Source: Planctomycetota bacterium (lineage in GTDB: Bacteria > Planctomycetota > Planctomycetia > Pirellulales > Pirellulaceae). Taken from it: 36,540 nucleotides of DNA. The position numbers and the translations under genes were made by a program. Below the pieces are notes generated by a model that was not told the DNA's origin, made no database searches, and saw only the letters and a list, made by a program, of their open reading frames with translations. The DNA lies in the NCBI GenBank assembly GCA_029259935.1, contig JAJDEH010000053.1:1-36540 (forward strand). Reading direction: 5' to 3'. Every line of letters starts with the position of its first letter. The first letter of the stretch is position 1. Positions 22,659 through 32,109 of the stretch are shown in pieces.

Positions 22659-24851
22659 TTAGACCTTCGCCCGGCCAAAATGCCAGGCGAGCAAAGACTC
22701 GCAAAGCAACAGCACCAGCAGGCCACACAACACATATTGAAACAGTTGCGAACGCGCGGAACTTGGCATGTCGGGAACTTCGACCTCGTTGACCTCGAAC
22801 TCTTGGCTGAATTGGCTGGGCAGTAGTTCGGCGTCAAATCTCTCCAAACTGCTCTCTCGCGTATCCACATTCACCGCGAACTTTTGCGATCCTCGTTCCG
22901 GTGGCCGCGGCCGAGTTTCGTAAATGCCACTCTGCCAAACATCGGCATAATCCCAGCGGCTATCGTCGCCGTCGATCCTCAGCTTGAGACGTTCCTCACG
23001 GCCATCGGGTCTGATCATCGTCAGCGATCTATCGTCGATCGAGTTCAAGATCACGCCTTCCAGTTCGTCGCCAACTCGCACGTTGCGGCCGGCGGTCCGG
23101 CCACTGACGGCGAGCGCCAACGTTTCTTGGATCAAGGGAGGAAAGCTGGGCCAGGTATGAATCGCCGTCCAAGGCGTGGGCGGATTCGTCAGCCGGTCGA
23201 CCGAGGCGCCCGATGCCGCCGTCGCATAGAGTACCGAACGGCCGCGCAGAATCGACTCCTCGACAATGGCGGGATCTCCCCCTTCGAAGGCCAGCGCGAC
23301 TTGCGCCGTCAGTTCATCATGAGGGGTCAATTGAAAGTAGCGCCAGACCGGTGTCGTCAATAAACCGGACTGCTGATGCCCACGGAATGGAGCAACGATT
23401 GGATGCTCGTAATCCAGCGGGTCGAATCGATACTGAGCCTCTGCGGCGATCGGCCCCAGCCGCGCTGGTAAAACTCGCTGCAGCGTTTCGCTTCCCGTCA
23501 GCATGGTATTGTAACTGTCTGGTTGGACTTGATCGCCCAGGAAGAACACCAGTCCCCCGCCTCCTTCCAAGTACTCGCCCAGAACGACCGCCTCATCCCG
23601 GCCGAATCGGCCCACGTTGCACAGGAACACGCAGTCGTAGTCGTTGAGGTCTGATTCTAGAATCGCAGTCTCCGACATGACCGTCGTCGCAATGCGGGGG
23701 CGATCTGACTTGGTGGGCTCAAGCGCCAAAGCCGCGTGGTACGCCGAGCCTCGCTTTCCTTCGATGCAGAGTACGGGAATACTCTCGCGAACGGGAACAC
23801 TGATCCAACGATGGTTGTCGACGCCCAGCGAATCTCCCGCCAATCGGACTTCAACGTAGTGCTCGCCGGGCGCGGAGAAACGATGCAACAGCGAGACGGC
23901 GGTCTGGCCGTTAGCGGGCACGTCCACGATTTGATCTTCCAAGCGGCTGCCATCCACGTAGAATTCCACTTGATGCGTGGCTACCTGCTGGCTGCCAAAG
24001 TTCTTGATTTCCGCTCGAAACGATAGCGGACGGCCAACCGTCGCCAGCGAATCCGGCGCGCCGAGTTCAGCGACCGCCAGATTTTCTCGCGCGGTTCCGC
24101 TTCCCAAATCAAACATCGCCAGCGTGGCTCGTTCGGCAATCACTCCGATGCGAGCCCGGTTCTCGGCCGATTCCACATCGTCCCAAGTGGTTCTTCCCAA
24201 GTCCGTGAAGAAGCATACGTTGCTTTGCGCCAATCTCGGATGTTTTTGCGACGCCGTGGCCAGGATCTTGTCAACTTCGGCCAGCGTGGCCGTCAAGTTG
24301 CCACCGCCGTGCCTCAGTTTCAAATTGGCGATCTCCTCCATCACATCCTCACGAGCAAAACCGGGCTCGCGAACGATCACTTGCGGAGGATCGCACATCA
24401 ATACCAGTGTGAATCCATCGCCTTGCACGCTCTCATCCACGAGTTGCGTGGCGACGTCTTGGGCAGTCTGAAAACGGTTTTTTTCCGCTTGCTTGTAGTC
24501 CATGGAATACGACCCGTCGATCACCAGCACCCAATGCGTCTGCCCGCCCATGCCGACACCGGGAACGAAGGAAGACAAGCGGGGAAGGATCGGATCGGCC
24601 AAGGCAACCGCTAGCGCGATCAAGATCAGGACCCGCAGAGCCAGCAGGATCAACTGTTCGATCGTGATGCGGCGCGAGTTCTTTCGCATCGCGGCCAACA
24701 GGAACTCCATGGCGGCCCAGTTCATTTCCTGGTAACGCCGCCGATTCCACAAGTGAATGATGACCGGGATCGCCGCCGCGAGTACCCATAGCAACATCAA
24801 CCCGTTCGTAAAGGGGCCAAATACTGCCAAGAGAGACCTGATGTCGTGCAT
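22659..24851 (-). CDS. BatA/VWA-domain membrane protein
   Basis: A 730-residue protein. The N-terminal BatA module has membrane helices at about 16-35 and 66-88 with the W-N-R-R-R-Y linker. A von Willebrand A domain (about 105-280) carries the metal site D112-G-S-Y-S116. A CARDB-like beta domain (about 290-375, ENLAVAELGAPDSLATVGRPLSFRAEI) follows, then a glutamine-amidotransferase-like region with C-V-F-L-C-N-V and a G-G-G-G-L-V-F-F-L-G-D stretch near 460. A C-terminal helix (about 705-724) re-enters the membrane. Such proteins work with MoxR ATPases and DUF58 proteins in envelope or protein-assembly functions that are not well defined. It is the last gene of the propeller-MoxR-DUF58 cluster, 37 nt after DUF58. 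Confidence 0.9.
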   Translation of the reverse strand: MHDIRSLLAVFGPFTNGLMLLWVLAAAIPVIIHLWNRRRYQEMNWAAMEFLLAAMRKNSRRITIEQLILLALRVLILIALAVALADPILPRLSSFVPGVGMGGQTHWVLVIDGSYSMDYKQAEKNRFQTAQDVATQLVDESVQGDGFTLVLMCDPPQVIVREPGFAREDVMEEIANLKLRHGGGNLTATLAEVDKILATASQKHPRLAQSNVCFFTDLGRTTWDDVESAENRARIGVIAERATLAMFDLGSGTARENLAVAELGAPDSLATVGRPLSFRAEIKNFGSQQVATHQVEFYVDGSRLEDQIVDVPANGQTAVSLLHRFSAPGEHYVEVRLAGDSLGVDNHRWISVPVRESIPVLCIEGKRGSAYHAALALEPTKSDRPRIATTVMSETAILESDLNDYDCVFLCNVGRFGRDEAVVLGEYLEGGGGLVFFLGDQVQPDSYNTMLTGSETLQRVLPARLGPIAAEAQYRFDPLDYEHPIVAPFRGHQQSGLLTTPVWRYFQLTPHDELTAQVALAFEGGDPAIVEESILRGRSVLYATAASGASVDRLTNPPTPWTAIHTWPSFPPLIQETLALAVSGRTAGRNVRVGDELEGVILNSIDDRSLTMIRPDGREERLKLRIDGDDSRWDYADVWQSGIYETRPRPPERGSQKFAVNVDTRESSLERFDAELLPSQFSQEFEVNEVEVPDMPSSARSQLFQYVLCGLLVLLLCESLLAWHFGRAKV

Positions 24852-24888
24852 GTTGCGTCGTCGCTACGAGCGAGTTCCAATTTGTCTC

Positions 24889-25788
24889 TTATTTCAATTT
24901 CGCCGCGCGCGTCGCGACAAAGTTCGACAACGCCGCGTCCAAGGACTGGTCGGTGCGGATCAACTGATAGTCCAACTGATACCCGCGACTGGCGGTCTTC
25001 ACGTCTCGCAGGAATGTATTGAATTCGTGCAGATAGGCCCGCCGCAGCGCGCCGGGATCGGCGAGTACCTCGGGCATTTGCTCCAGGCCCTTGAACATTG
25101 TCAGGTTTTGAAACGGGAAGTCCAATTCCGCGCCATCGAGAACATGAAACAGGATCAAATCGTGCCGGCGGTGCCGAAAGTGTTTCAATCCGGCCATCAT
25201 CGAATCGACGTCGTCAAACAGGTCGCTCAGAATAACCACCACGCCACGCTTGGTCAGTCGCTCGGCAAGCTCGTGAAAAATCGGCCCCGTGGACGTTTTC
25301 TTACCGGCTTCCGCATTCTCTAATACTTGCAATATCTGTTGCAATTGCGATGCATTACTGCTGGGACGTATGAACGAGCGAATCTCGTCGTCAAACGTGA
25401 CCAGCGACACCGAGTCTTGTTGTTGCAGCACGAGCCAAGCCAGCGAAGCGGCGATGCACTGGGCATATTCGAATTTGGATAGTGCCGAATTCGGCCCACG
25501 ATACCGCATGCTTTCGCTAGTATCGAGTACCAAATAACAAATCAGATTCGTCTCGTCCTCGAACTGCTTGAGATAGAACTTATCGGTCCGCCCGAAGACC
25601 TTCCAGTCGACGTAGCGCAGATCATCTCCCGGCACGTATTCACGATGCTCGGCAAACTCGATCGAAAAGCCGTGATAGGGACTGCGGTGCAATCCCGACA
25701 CGTAACCTTCGACGATGTGCCGCGCGCGAAGCTGCAAGCCTTGCAGCTTAGCCAGCGTCCGCGGATCTAAATACTTCTGGGTTTCCAC
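24889..25788 (-). CDS. DUF58 domain-containing protein (VWA-like)
   Basis: A 299-residue protein. The DUF58 motif is clear: E48[27 protein letters not shown]-like metal motif D89-T-S-E-S93 follows. I use GTG 25788 as the start because [14 protein letters not shown] right after it is the family's N-terminus and a GAGG lies upstream. The longer frame (to 25944) is inside the MoxR gene. It overlaps the end of MoxR by 41 nt, which implies coupling. With MoxR it probably forms a chaperone-like unit that acts on membrane or secreted partners. The partner is not known. Confidence 0.9.
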   Translation of the reverse strand: METQKYLDPRTLAKLQGLQLRARHIVEGYVSGLHRSPYHGFSIEFAEHREYVPGDDLRYVDWKVFGRTDKFYLKQFEDETNLICYLVLDTSESMRYRGPNSALSKFEYAQCIAASLAWLVLQQQDSVSLVTFDDEIRSFIRPSSNASQLQQILQVLENAEAGKKTSTGPIFHELAERLTKRGVVVILSDLFDDVDSMMAGLKHFRHRRHDLILFHVLDGAELDFPFQNLTMFKGLEQMPEVLADPGALRRAYLHEFNTFLRDVKTASRGYQLDYQLIRTDQSLDAALSNFVATRAAKLK

Positions 25789-26800
25789 TAGCGGCGTTTC
25801 CCTCGGGAGCGACTTCGATCGTTTCGATGAGTCGTCTGATGATATCGTCGGACGTGATGCCTTCGGCGTCCGCGTTGAAGTTCGTCTTAATACGATGGCG
25901 CAGCACCGGCAAGGCGACCGCCTGGATGTCCTCGGTGCTGACATAGTTGCGGCCGTTCAAGATGGCCCGCGACTTGGCCCCTAACACAAGATACTGGCTG
26001 GCCCGCGGGCCCGCGCCCCACAAGACAAACTCTTTGATGAAATCGGGCACGGCCTCATTTCGAGACCGCGTCATGCGAGCAAGTTGCAAGGCGTATCGGG
26101 CAATATGATCGGCAATCGGAACCTTGCGCACGATAGCCGTCAAAGTAGCAATCTGAGCGGCGTCCAGTGTCGGTGTAATCTTCACTTCGATGTCGCTGGT
26201 CGTCCGTTTGACGATTTCCAGTTCCTCATCCTCGGTGGGATAGTCGACCATGACGTTAAACATGAAGCGGTCGAGCTGCGCTTCGGGCAGCGGGTACGTG
26301 CCTTCCTGTTCGATCGGATTTTGCGTCGCCAAAACAAAAAACGGTTGTGGCAACACATGGCGTTGGCCGCCGGCGGTGACCTGTTGTTCCTGCATCGCTT
26401 CCAACAACGCCGCTTGCGTTTTGGGAGGCGTCCGATTGATTTCGTCGGCCAAAATAATGTTGGCGAAAATCGGCCCTTTCAAAAAACGGAACTCGCGCTC
26501 GCCCGTTGATTTGTCTTCTTGAATCACTTCCGTGCCCGTGATGTCCGACGGCATCAGATCGGGCGTGAACTGTATGCGATTGAATTCCAGCGACATCGCT
26601 TCGGCCACGCAGCGAATCATCAAGGTTTTGGCCAAACCGGGGACGCCGACCAGCAGGCAATGCCCTCGCGAAAACAGAGCGATCAGCAACTCGTCAATCA
26701 CTTGCTGCTGTCCCACGATGACTTTCGCGAGTTCGCGCGAGATTTGCTGATACGCCTCGTTCAGTTTTTCCACGGATTGCAGGTCGTCGTTTTCCAGCAT
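25748..26800 (-). CDS. MoxR-family AAA+ ATPase
   Basis: A 350-residue ATPase. Walker A is G52-V-P-G-L-A-K-T59 and Walker B is I-I-L-A-D119-E120-I-N-R. The sensor region [23 protein letters not shown] follows near 160-180, which is the MoxR hallmark. The C-terminal AAA lid carries [11 protein letters not shown]. It hydrolyses ATP to remodel protein partners and is usually paired with DUF58 and VWA proteins, as here. It begins 7 nt after the propeller gene and overlaps DUF58. A role in folding or inserting the secreted propeller protein or BatA is an inference from order only. Confidence 0.94.
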   Translation of the reverse strand: MLENDDLQSVEKLNEAYQQISRELAKVIVGQQQVIDELLIALFSRGHCLLVGVPGLAKTLMIRCVAEAMSLEFNRIQFTPDLMPSDITGTEVIQEDKSTGEREFRFLKGPIFANIILADEINRTPPKTQAALLEAMQEQQVTAGGQRHVLPQPFFVLATQNPIEQEGTYPLPEAQLDRFMFNVMVDYPTEDEELEIVKRTTSDIEVKITPTLDAAQIATLTAIVRKVPIADHIARYALQLARMTRSRNEAVPDFIKEFVLWGAGPRASQYLVLGAKSRAILNGRNYVSTEDIQAVALPVLRHRIKTNFNADAEGITSDDIIRRLIETIEVAPEGNAASGNPEVFRSADAG

Positions 26801-26807
26801 ACTCTTG

Positions 26808-29180
26808 TTATTCCTCGTAGACGGCGAGCCGGTTGGCTGAAGTGATGATTAGCGAATTGCCGGCGATCGTCAAATTTCCACCAGAGCCTCCCTGGGCCCG
26901 CAACTCGATCGGCTGCCGGCGCATCTCCGGAACCAGAGACTCGCTGCCATTGGACAGCACTCGCGACGCCAATTGTTGCTCGAACACAAAAATTTTTCCC
27001 CGCGTCGGCCAATAGACCTGGCCACCGCCGAGTATCCCTCGACCATAACCGGAGGGCTGCCGGCGTGCGAGCCCATTGGCGGGGCTCGTGCCCGGCGAAG
27101 GAAACTGGGCGGCAACACGTCCCGTATTTAAATCGAACCAGTACAACGAAATCCCGCTGGCAATCAGCTTTCCATGCGCGGCACCCAGCAAGTGGACGGC
27201 ATCGACGTTGAGCGTTTCCCAAATCAACTGCCCCGTGCCGCCGTCGACGGCGAGAATTCGATCGCAATCGGCCGGCGCGACCACGACCAAATCCTGATGG
27301 CAGAGGCAAGGATTCAAATCGCGGAAATAGTGCAGATCGCTTTGGTCCGGGTCACTCGGCCACAGCGGCGAACGGGGGTAACGCAGGACCCACTTGATTC
27401 GCCCGTCGTCCGCCGAGACCGCCGCGACGGCTCCCATGTTCGTGTTGCAGAACAAGGTTCCGTCATGCAACGACAAGAGGTTGCTGGTGATTTCGTCCCA
27501 ATCGACTCCGGCGGCCGTTTGCGCGCTGCAAATCTTCACGCGCCACAAAGGCCGGCGGTATTGATCGTCCGCTTCGGGAACCGTGGGCAACGAAAAGCAA
27601 GCGACATGCAGTTCCGTCGAGGCGTTTTGTTGCGATGAATTTCGCATGGCGACATAGAGTTTAGAGCCATCGCTGATCGGCGCGCCTTCAAACTCCCACC
27701 GCACGTCGCGTCCGGGGTACAGCGGAAAGCCAGACAGGACGCTGGCTTGCTTCTCCAAGTCGAGCCCGATCAGAAAGCCGCGCTTCGTTTTCGCTCGATC
27801 TTCGTCATCGTCCCGCGATCCCGTCACCGGATCGCCAAGGCGGGCGAACAGCTTTTGGCCATGAGCCGACATCGTAAACCTGGGCGACCCGACATGCCCT
27901 CGTCTTGGTGAAAATTGCATCTCGCCGCTGGGTCCGGAATTCAATCGATTTCCCGGATAGAGTTCCCAAGCAGCCGTCCCCTTGCGGTCCGCGTCGGCTC
28001 CGACGCCCCAAAACGATTCACTATCGTGAAGCCGGTGAACGAACACGGCATCGGAAGAATTCCACAATAACAATTCACCCAACACGAGTGGGTGATAGCT
28101 GAGCGCCCCGTCCTGGCCTTCGGCGATGCGCGGGCGGTCCATACCAATGACCTCATGCTGCAACGAAACGGGCTGCAGCTCCAGCTGCCAAATCGGTCGC
28201 GGGCGGATGTCCATGCCGCGGGCTGCGTGTTGGTTTCGATTCGGCGAACCGGCAAACGTCGTCCAATCCGCCGGTGCCGGCCGCTTCGGCCAGCTTTCGC
28301 TCTCTTTCAATAAAGCCGCTAACAAATCCGCATACACTCCAGTCCGCCCGGCGATGCGTCCTTCGGCGCCCGGATGCAGCCGCCGCAACAACTCGAGTTC
28401 AAACCGAGCCCGAACTGGCGAACCCTCTAGGATCGAAACCAGTACCAGCCGAGCCCGGACCTCGGCCAAATCGACATCCGTGTCCGGGTAAGCCAACCAG
28501 CGCGTCGCCGCGCGGGGCTGGGTCATTAGCGGTTCCAGTTCCGCCCATTGCTGATGTAAGTCGGCGCGCTGCAAGGCGCGCCACCAAGACTGGGTTTGAT
28601 ACCCGCGGGATGGATCGCTTGGAGCGCACAGCAACGGGCTAATCCGCTGCCAGCAATCACGGGCCCGTGCGTATTCCGCGCGTTCCAAGGCCGCTTCGCC
28701 CAACCGCAACAGGGCGTCATCTCCATAGCTGCTGACAAACAACTGATCGACAAGCTGTTCCAACAGGGCAAGTTTTCGCTGCTCGACCGCTTGCTGAAAC
28801 CAACGTTTGGCAAGCGGATCGACACGCCGCCGATAGAGGGCCAGGACTTCCGGTTGCGAAAAGTGCGTCGCGGCCAGTTTCAGAAAAGCCGTGTCACGCA
28901 CCGGCAGATAGCGAATGAAGGCGCCCGCGTCGTCTTCCGTTTGAATCGCTAATCGATCACCTTCGTCGACGATCAACTGTTGAAGCTTTTCGACAGCTTC
29001 CTCCCATTGTCCGTCCGACAGCAACTCGTCGGCCTGAACGAAGGACGACCGCTCGGACGTCTCGATGCTCACGGCCATCGACAGTGCCGGCTTGGCCGAA
29101 AACTGAGCCTGCGCCGGTCTCAAAAACGAGCAGGTCGCGCCAACGGCCAGGCAGATCAGGCAATAAGTCGCTCGTCGCAT
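26808..29180 (-). CDS. Secreted PQQ-like beta-propeller protein
   Basis: A 790-residue protein. A signal peptide (residues 1-27) ends in P-A-Q-A-Q. The first third is helical and repeat-like ([38 protein letters not shown]). The rest has beta-propeller blade features: [28 protein letters not shown] and further W-x2 steps, as in PQQ-binding-like repeat (BamB-like) proteins. No catalytic PQQ-dehydrogenase residues stand out, so it is more likely a structural or assembly protein than an enzyme. ATG 29180 has GAGG with a 6-nt gap; TTG at 29192 is rejected. It leads the MoxR-DUF58-BatA operon and may be its client. Confidence 0.86.
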   Translation of the reverse strand: MRRATYCLICLAVGATCSFLRPAQAQFSAKPALSMAVSIETSERSSFVQADELLSDGQWEEAVEKLQQLIVDEGDRLAIQTEDDAGAFIRYLPVRDTAFLKLAATHFSQPEVLALYRRRVDPLAKRWFQQAVEQRKLALLEQLVDQLFVSSYGDDALLRLGEAALERAEYARARDCWQRISPLLCAPSDPSRGYQTQSWWRALQRADLHQQWAELEPLMTQPRAATRWLAYPDTDVDLAEVRARLVLVSILEGSPVRARFELELLRRLHPGAEGRIAGRTGVYADLLAALLKESESWPKRPAPADWTTFAGSPNRNQHAARGMDIRPRPIWQLELQPVSLQHEVIGMDRPRIAEGQDGALSYHPLVLGELLLWNSSDAVFVHRLHDSESFWGVGADADRKGTAAWELYPGNRLNSGPSGEMQFSPRRGHVGSPRFTMSAHGQKLFARLGDPVTGSRDDDEDRAKTKRGFLIGLDLEKQASVLSGFPLYPGRDVRWEFEGAPISDGSKLYVAMRNSSQQNASTELHVACFSLPTVPEADDQYRRPLWRVKICSAQTAAGVDWDEITSNLLSLHDGTLFCNTNMGAVAAVSADDGRIKWVLRYPRSPLWPSDPDQSDLHYFRDLNPCLCHQDLVVVAPADCDRILAVDGGTGQLIWETLNVDAVHLLGAAHGKLIASGISLYWFDLNTGRVAAQFPSPGTSPANGLARRQPSGYGRGILGGGQVYWPTRGKIFVFEQQLASRVLSNGSESLVPEMRRQPIELRAQGGSGGNLTIAGNSLIITSANRLAVYEE

Positions 29181-29263
29181 ACGTTTCCTCAAGGAGCCCC
29201 CCTCTTAGTATACGCGCCGGGCGATATTGTAGAAAGAAAGCCACGACCGGAGCGATACTCGGT

Positions 29264-29446
29264 TCACCGGTTGGCGTAGCCTTCGACGATGCGGCCGATG
29301 CCAAAGATGGCCAATCCAAACACCAACATGACCAGCATGTCGCTGACACCGAATTTGCGCCCCAACGCACCGCTCATTTCCGCGACCATCGCCAAAGGCA
29401 GCAGCGCGAGAGCGAAAAACTGCAGCGATCGGCCCAGCGACTTCAT
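29264..29446 (-). CDS. Small two-helix membrane protein of the cox locus
   Basis: A 60-residue protein with two hydrophobic stretches (LQFFALALLPLAMVAEMSGAL and MLVMLVFGLAIFGIGRIV), a short charged link and a C-terminal basic tail. Its ATG (29446) overlaps the upstream stop (ATGA), so it is co-translated with the 29443-29823 gene. That supports it as a real gene despite its size. No family is recognised. The location after SCO and the DUF420 gene suggests an accessory role in oxidase assembly, but this rests on position only. Confidence 0.7.
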   Translation of the reverse strand: MKSLGRSLQFFALALLPLAMVAEMSGALGRKFGVSDMLVMLVFGLAIFGIGRIVEGYANR

Positions 29447-29823
29447 GACAAGACGCGCTCAGCGGGGCTGGCGGTCATCGTGCCGGTTTGCGTTACCGAG
29501 GCCAGTACACCAGCCGGCACTACCGGCAAGGCAATTCCCTTGGCCCCACCGTCAACGTCCGAATTCTTTGCTTTTGTCTTGGACACTAAATAGAAAAAAT
29601 ACCCACCCAATCCAAGGAGGATCAAGAACGGCATCGACATCATGAACACGATGCTCCAAAAGAAGCCCTGCACCATGTTGGCCTGGTCCTTGTCGTTCTC
29701 CATCCCGTCCTTACACGTCGGGCAAGCCAGGGCGATGTTCGCAAGCAATAACAACACCACGAGTCCCAGAACGAGGACCTTGTAGTTGTTGGCGCGAAAG
29801 TTGTTGACGCGAAAGTTGTTCAT
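29443..29823 (-). CDS. Membrane protein with CPTC motif and tandem-repeat N-terminus
   Basis: A 126-residue protein. The N-terminus is NNFRV-NNFRA-NNYK, made by a 15-bp DNA repeat. A hydrophobic segment (about 16-32, VLVLGLVVLLLLANIAL) ends in A-C-P-T-C-K-D-G-M, a two-cysteine motif at the start of the exported part. A second helix (about 51-80) follows. C-x2-C placed after a signal anchor could bind copper or haem, or act as a thiol-disulfide pair; nothing confirms which. A signal peptidase cut after A-L-A is possible. It is downstream of the DUF420 gene and overlaps the next small gene. It is likely to be an oxidase-locus accessory protein. Confidence 0.75.
   Translation of the reverse strand: MNNFRVNNFRANNYKVLVLGLVVLLLLANIALACPTCKDGMENDKDQANMVQGFFWSIVFMMSMPFLILLGLGGYFFYLVSKTKAKNSDVDGGAKGIALPVVPAGVLASVTQTGTMTASPAERVLS
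29785..29820. repeat. 15-bp tandem repeat at a gene start
   Basis: GTTGTTGGCGCGAAA (29785-29799) is followed by GTTGTTGACGCGAAA (29800-29814), which differs at one base, and then a partial GTTGTT (29815-29820). On the minus strand it encodes the NNFRV/NNFRA repeats just after the start codon. Copy-number change would alter the length of the cytoplasmic N-terminus without a frameshift. Confidence 0.75.
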
Positions 29824-29900
29824 GTTCAGTGTGACAGATGTGAGTCGTTTCGTCTTAGGCTTCCCGTGCGAGAAGGACGGTTAAAGCCTGTACTTCAACA

Positions 29901-30383
29901 CTAGGGAACTCCGCCTGACGTCATTGTACCAATGGCCGCTTCAGGCGGATACAGATGGTACAGCATCCAATACACCAGCACGCCGGTCACCGACACGTAG
30001 AGCCAAATCGGAAACGTCCAGCGGGCAATCCGCCGGTGGGCGGCCCGTCGGTCACGCAAACCGAAATAGATCGTGATTAATGCCAGAAACGGCACGGTTG
30101 CCGCCAATACGATATGCGTTAAGAGCATTCCCAGGTAAAACACTCGCACTCCAGCCGGCGGATAGTTGGGAAAGGGAGTACTCGCGCCTTGGTTCACCAC
30201 AATGTGATAGTACAGATAGCACCCTAGGAACACGACCGAAACTCCGAAACACGACAGCATGGTCCACTTGTGAGCCTGCGGGCGGCCGCTCTTAATCAAC
30301 ACCAAACCCGTGATCAGCAACACCGTGGCTAGCGCGTTGAGCGACGCGTTGATGTGCGGAAAGATCTGTTTGGCGGTTTCCAT
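29901..30383 (-). CDS. DUF420 family membrane protein (cytochrome oxidase assembly, CtaM-like)
   Basis: A 160-residue protein with about five membrane helices. It starts METAKQIFPHINASLNALATVLL, which carries the N-A-x-L-N motif of DUF420. It has the conserved histidines H11, one in Y-Y-H near 59 and one in LTHIVLA near 89, and ends with Y-H-L-Y-P-P. CtaM-type members are needed for haem-copper oxidase activity in Staphylococcus and Bacillus, so assembly of the oxidase is the likely role. ATG 30383 follows the SCO gene by 29 nt. No ribosome site is strong. This fits the surrounding cox genes well. Confidence 0.87.
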   Translation of the reverse strand: METAKQIFPHINASLNALATVLLITGLVLIKSGRPQAHKWTMLSCFGVSVVFLGCYLYYHIVVNQGASTPFPNYPPAGVRVFYLGMLLTHIVLAATVPFLALITIYFGLRDRRAAHRRIARWTFPIWLYVSVTGVLVYWMLYHLYPPEAAIGTMTSGGVP

Positions 30384-30412
30384 GTGCTGTTTCCGGGATA
30401 GGCTGGCCCGGG

Positions 30413-31240
30413 CTACTGGTTGGATTTGGATGGTTGTTTGAGATCGGCAGGGGACGAATCCGATTTTGGATTGGCCGCGTCTGGCTTGTCATCGGCACTA
30501 GCCGCATCAGAATCGCCCGGTTCGTCATCGCCCGGTTCGTCATCGCCCGATTCGTGGAGATCATCTTCAACCAGCGGCTGCTTTGGTGGTTCCTCAGCGG
30601 GCGGCTCTTTTTCCGCCAGCAGTTTTTCCAGCGAGGCCTCCAGTTCCACCAACTTATCGGGCTGATGCCAGTCGAAATGCCCGCGAACTTTCCCCCAGCG
30701 GTCGACCGCCGTGAACCGGTCCATATGCACTCCCTTTTGGACGTGAACGCCAAACACCTCGCCGCCAATGCGGCGGACATCCGGCAATTCACCGGTGAGG
30801 AACAGCCAATCTTGGTCGTCGGCCTCAAATCGGTGCGCATAGTTGCGCAACACCTCGGGCGTATCCGTTTCCGGATCACAGGTGATGCTGACAAATTTCA
30901 CGCCGCGCGGCCCCCACTTCTTGTGCAGCCTGTAGACATGATCGTTCTGCTGTTTGCACGAAGCCGGACAAGACGAGAAAAAGAAACTGGCGACCCAGAC
31001 TTCGCCATCTAAGTCCTTCGAATGAAAATCCTGGCCACTACGTTCGGTGAGCGTAAATTCCTCGATCCACTCGACATCGCGCCAGTCGTTCTTCCCAACA
31101 AACGTCTCGCCGTTGCTCGACGAACCGCCACTACCGACCCTTGGCTTGTCTCGGTTATTCAACGCATAGGCCGTCACCATTGCCAACACTCCGAAGGCAA
31201 CTAGCACAACCGCCACCGCGCCAACCATCGTCCTTTTCAT
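30413..31240 (-). CDS. SCO1/SenC family copper-delivery protein with acidic tail
   Basis: A 275-residue protein. A membrane anchor (about 5-28) is followed by a thioredoxin-like SCO domain. The copper site is C91-P-A-S-C95 (C-x3-C) with H172 in G-V-H-M-D. It inserts copper into the CuA centre of oxidase subunit II on the outer side of the membrane. The last 70 residues are rich in Glu, Asp, Pro and Lys and contain a 15-bp tandem repeat encoding DDEPG. ATG 31240 overlaps the permease stop (ATGA). The longer frame to 31642 lies inside the permease gene. Most SCO proteins lack such a long tail. Confidence 0.9.
   Translation of the reverse strand: MKRTMVGAVAVVLVAFGVLAMVTAYALNNRDKPRVGSGGSSSNGETFVGKNDWRDVEWIEEFTLTERSGQDFHSKDLDGEVWVASFFFSSCPASCKQQNDHVYRLHKKWGPRGVKFVSITCDPETDTPEVLRNYAHRFEADDQDWLFLTGELPDVRRIGGEVFGVHVQKGVHMDRFTAVDRWGKVRGHFDWHQPDKLVELEASLEKLLAEKEPPAEEPPKQPLVEDDLHESGDDEPGDDEPGDSDAASADDKPDAANPKSDSSPADLKQPSKSNQ
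30512..30556. repeat. 15-bp tandem repeat in the SCO acidic tail
   Basis: ATCGCCCGGTTCGTC occurs at 30512-30526 and again at 30527-30541, and a close variant (ATCGCCCGATTCGTG) at 30542-30556. On the minus strand it encodes GDDEPGDDEPGD. Being in phase with the codons, it can expand without a frameshift. Confidence 0.8.
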
Positions 31241-32109
31241 AACAAATCTCCCGTGATTCGCCGTGCCGACACGCGCCAGGCAGCGACAAACATTACTATT
31301 GCAAATACGATTGTCACTGTCCAACAGGTTACCAGCGACGGCGTGTAAAAGGCTTGATCCGGCAGTTCGCCAAACAACAAGCCTCGCATTCCACCAACAC
31401 AGTACGTCATGGGATTGATCCGCATCGTCCAGTGCAAGGTCATGGCCGGCCACTGCGACTCGCCGGCGGCGGGAATCGGAAAAAACGCGCCCGACAGCAG
31501 CCACATCGGCATCAGCAGCACACTCATGATCGCGTGAAAACCTTGCGTGGAATCCATCCGCCAAGCGATCACGAATCCCAACGACGTGAGCGCGAGGGAA
31601 ACGACGAACATCAACAGCACTAGCGCCGCCAATTGAAGCCATCCCGCCTCTACTTTTATAGTTAGCGCCAAAACCAGGAATAGCAACCCCTGCATCATGG
31701 CGATCAGCGTGCCCCCGAGTACTTTTCCCAGCACCATCGACCAGCGCGGCACCGGCGCGACCAGCACCGACTGCAAAAAACCTTCCCGCCGGTCTTCAAT
31801 AATCGAGATCGTGGCAAAAATGGCCGTGAACAGCAGGATCAACGCCAGCGTGCCTGGAAAGTAGTACTCGCCAAAACTCTGGCCCGACTGGCCGGCCGCC
31901 GACAAGCTAAACGAACGCTGCAGGCCCACGCTGAACAAGATCCAAAAAAGCACCGGTTGGCCGACGGCTCCAATGACCCGGTTGCGTTGCCGGAAAAAAC
32001 GTAGGATCTCACGCCAGCAAAGCGTTCGCACCGCCAGCCAAGCCCGTGAACCGGCCGCCAGCGAAGGCGTTTGGCCCTGCGCCGTCTTGGAAAGGGCTGC
32101 TTCATGCAC
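31237..32109 (-). CDS. ABC-2 type transporter permease
   Basis: A 290-residue protein with about six membrane helices. It shows the ABC-2 layout: a cytoplasmic N-terminus ending RTLCWREILRFFRQRNRV, then helices, then L-A-P-V-P-R-W-S-M-V-L-G-K in the first cytoplasmic loop and a helix break at L-L-S-G-A-F-F-P-I-P. It resembles NodJ/DrrB/CcmB-type exporters. The start is GTG 32109, with a strong GAGGAG at 32117-32122. The frame extends upstream to 32292, but that part is inside the ATPase gene. It overlaps the ATPase stop by 8 nt, so the two form one exporter. The substrate is unknown. Position between oxidase subunits and SCO suggests export of something needed for cofactor assembly. Confidence 0.9.
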   Translation of the reverse strand: MHEAALSKTAQGQTPSLAAGSRAWLAVRTLCWREILRFFRQRNRVIGAVGQPVLFWILFSVGLQRSFSLSAAGQSGQSFGEYYFPGTLALILLFTAIFATISIIEDRREGFLQSVLVAPVPRWSMVLGKVLGGTLIAMMQGLLFLVLALTIKVEAGWLQLAALVLLMFVVSLALTSLGFVIAWRMDSTQGFHAIMSVLLMPMWLLSGAFFPIPAAGESQWPAMTLHWTMRINPMTYCVGGMRGLLFGELPDQAFYTPSLVTCWTVTIVFAIVMFVAAWRVSARRITGDLL

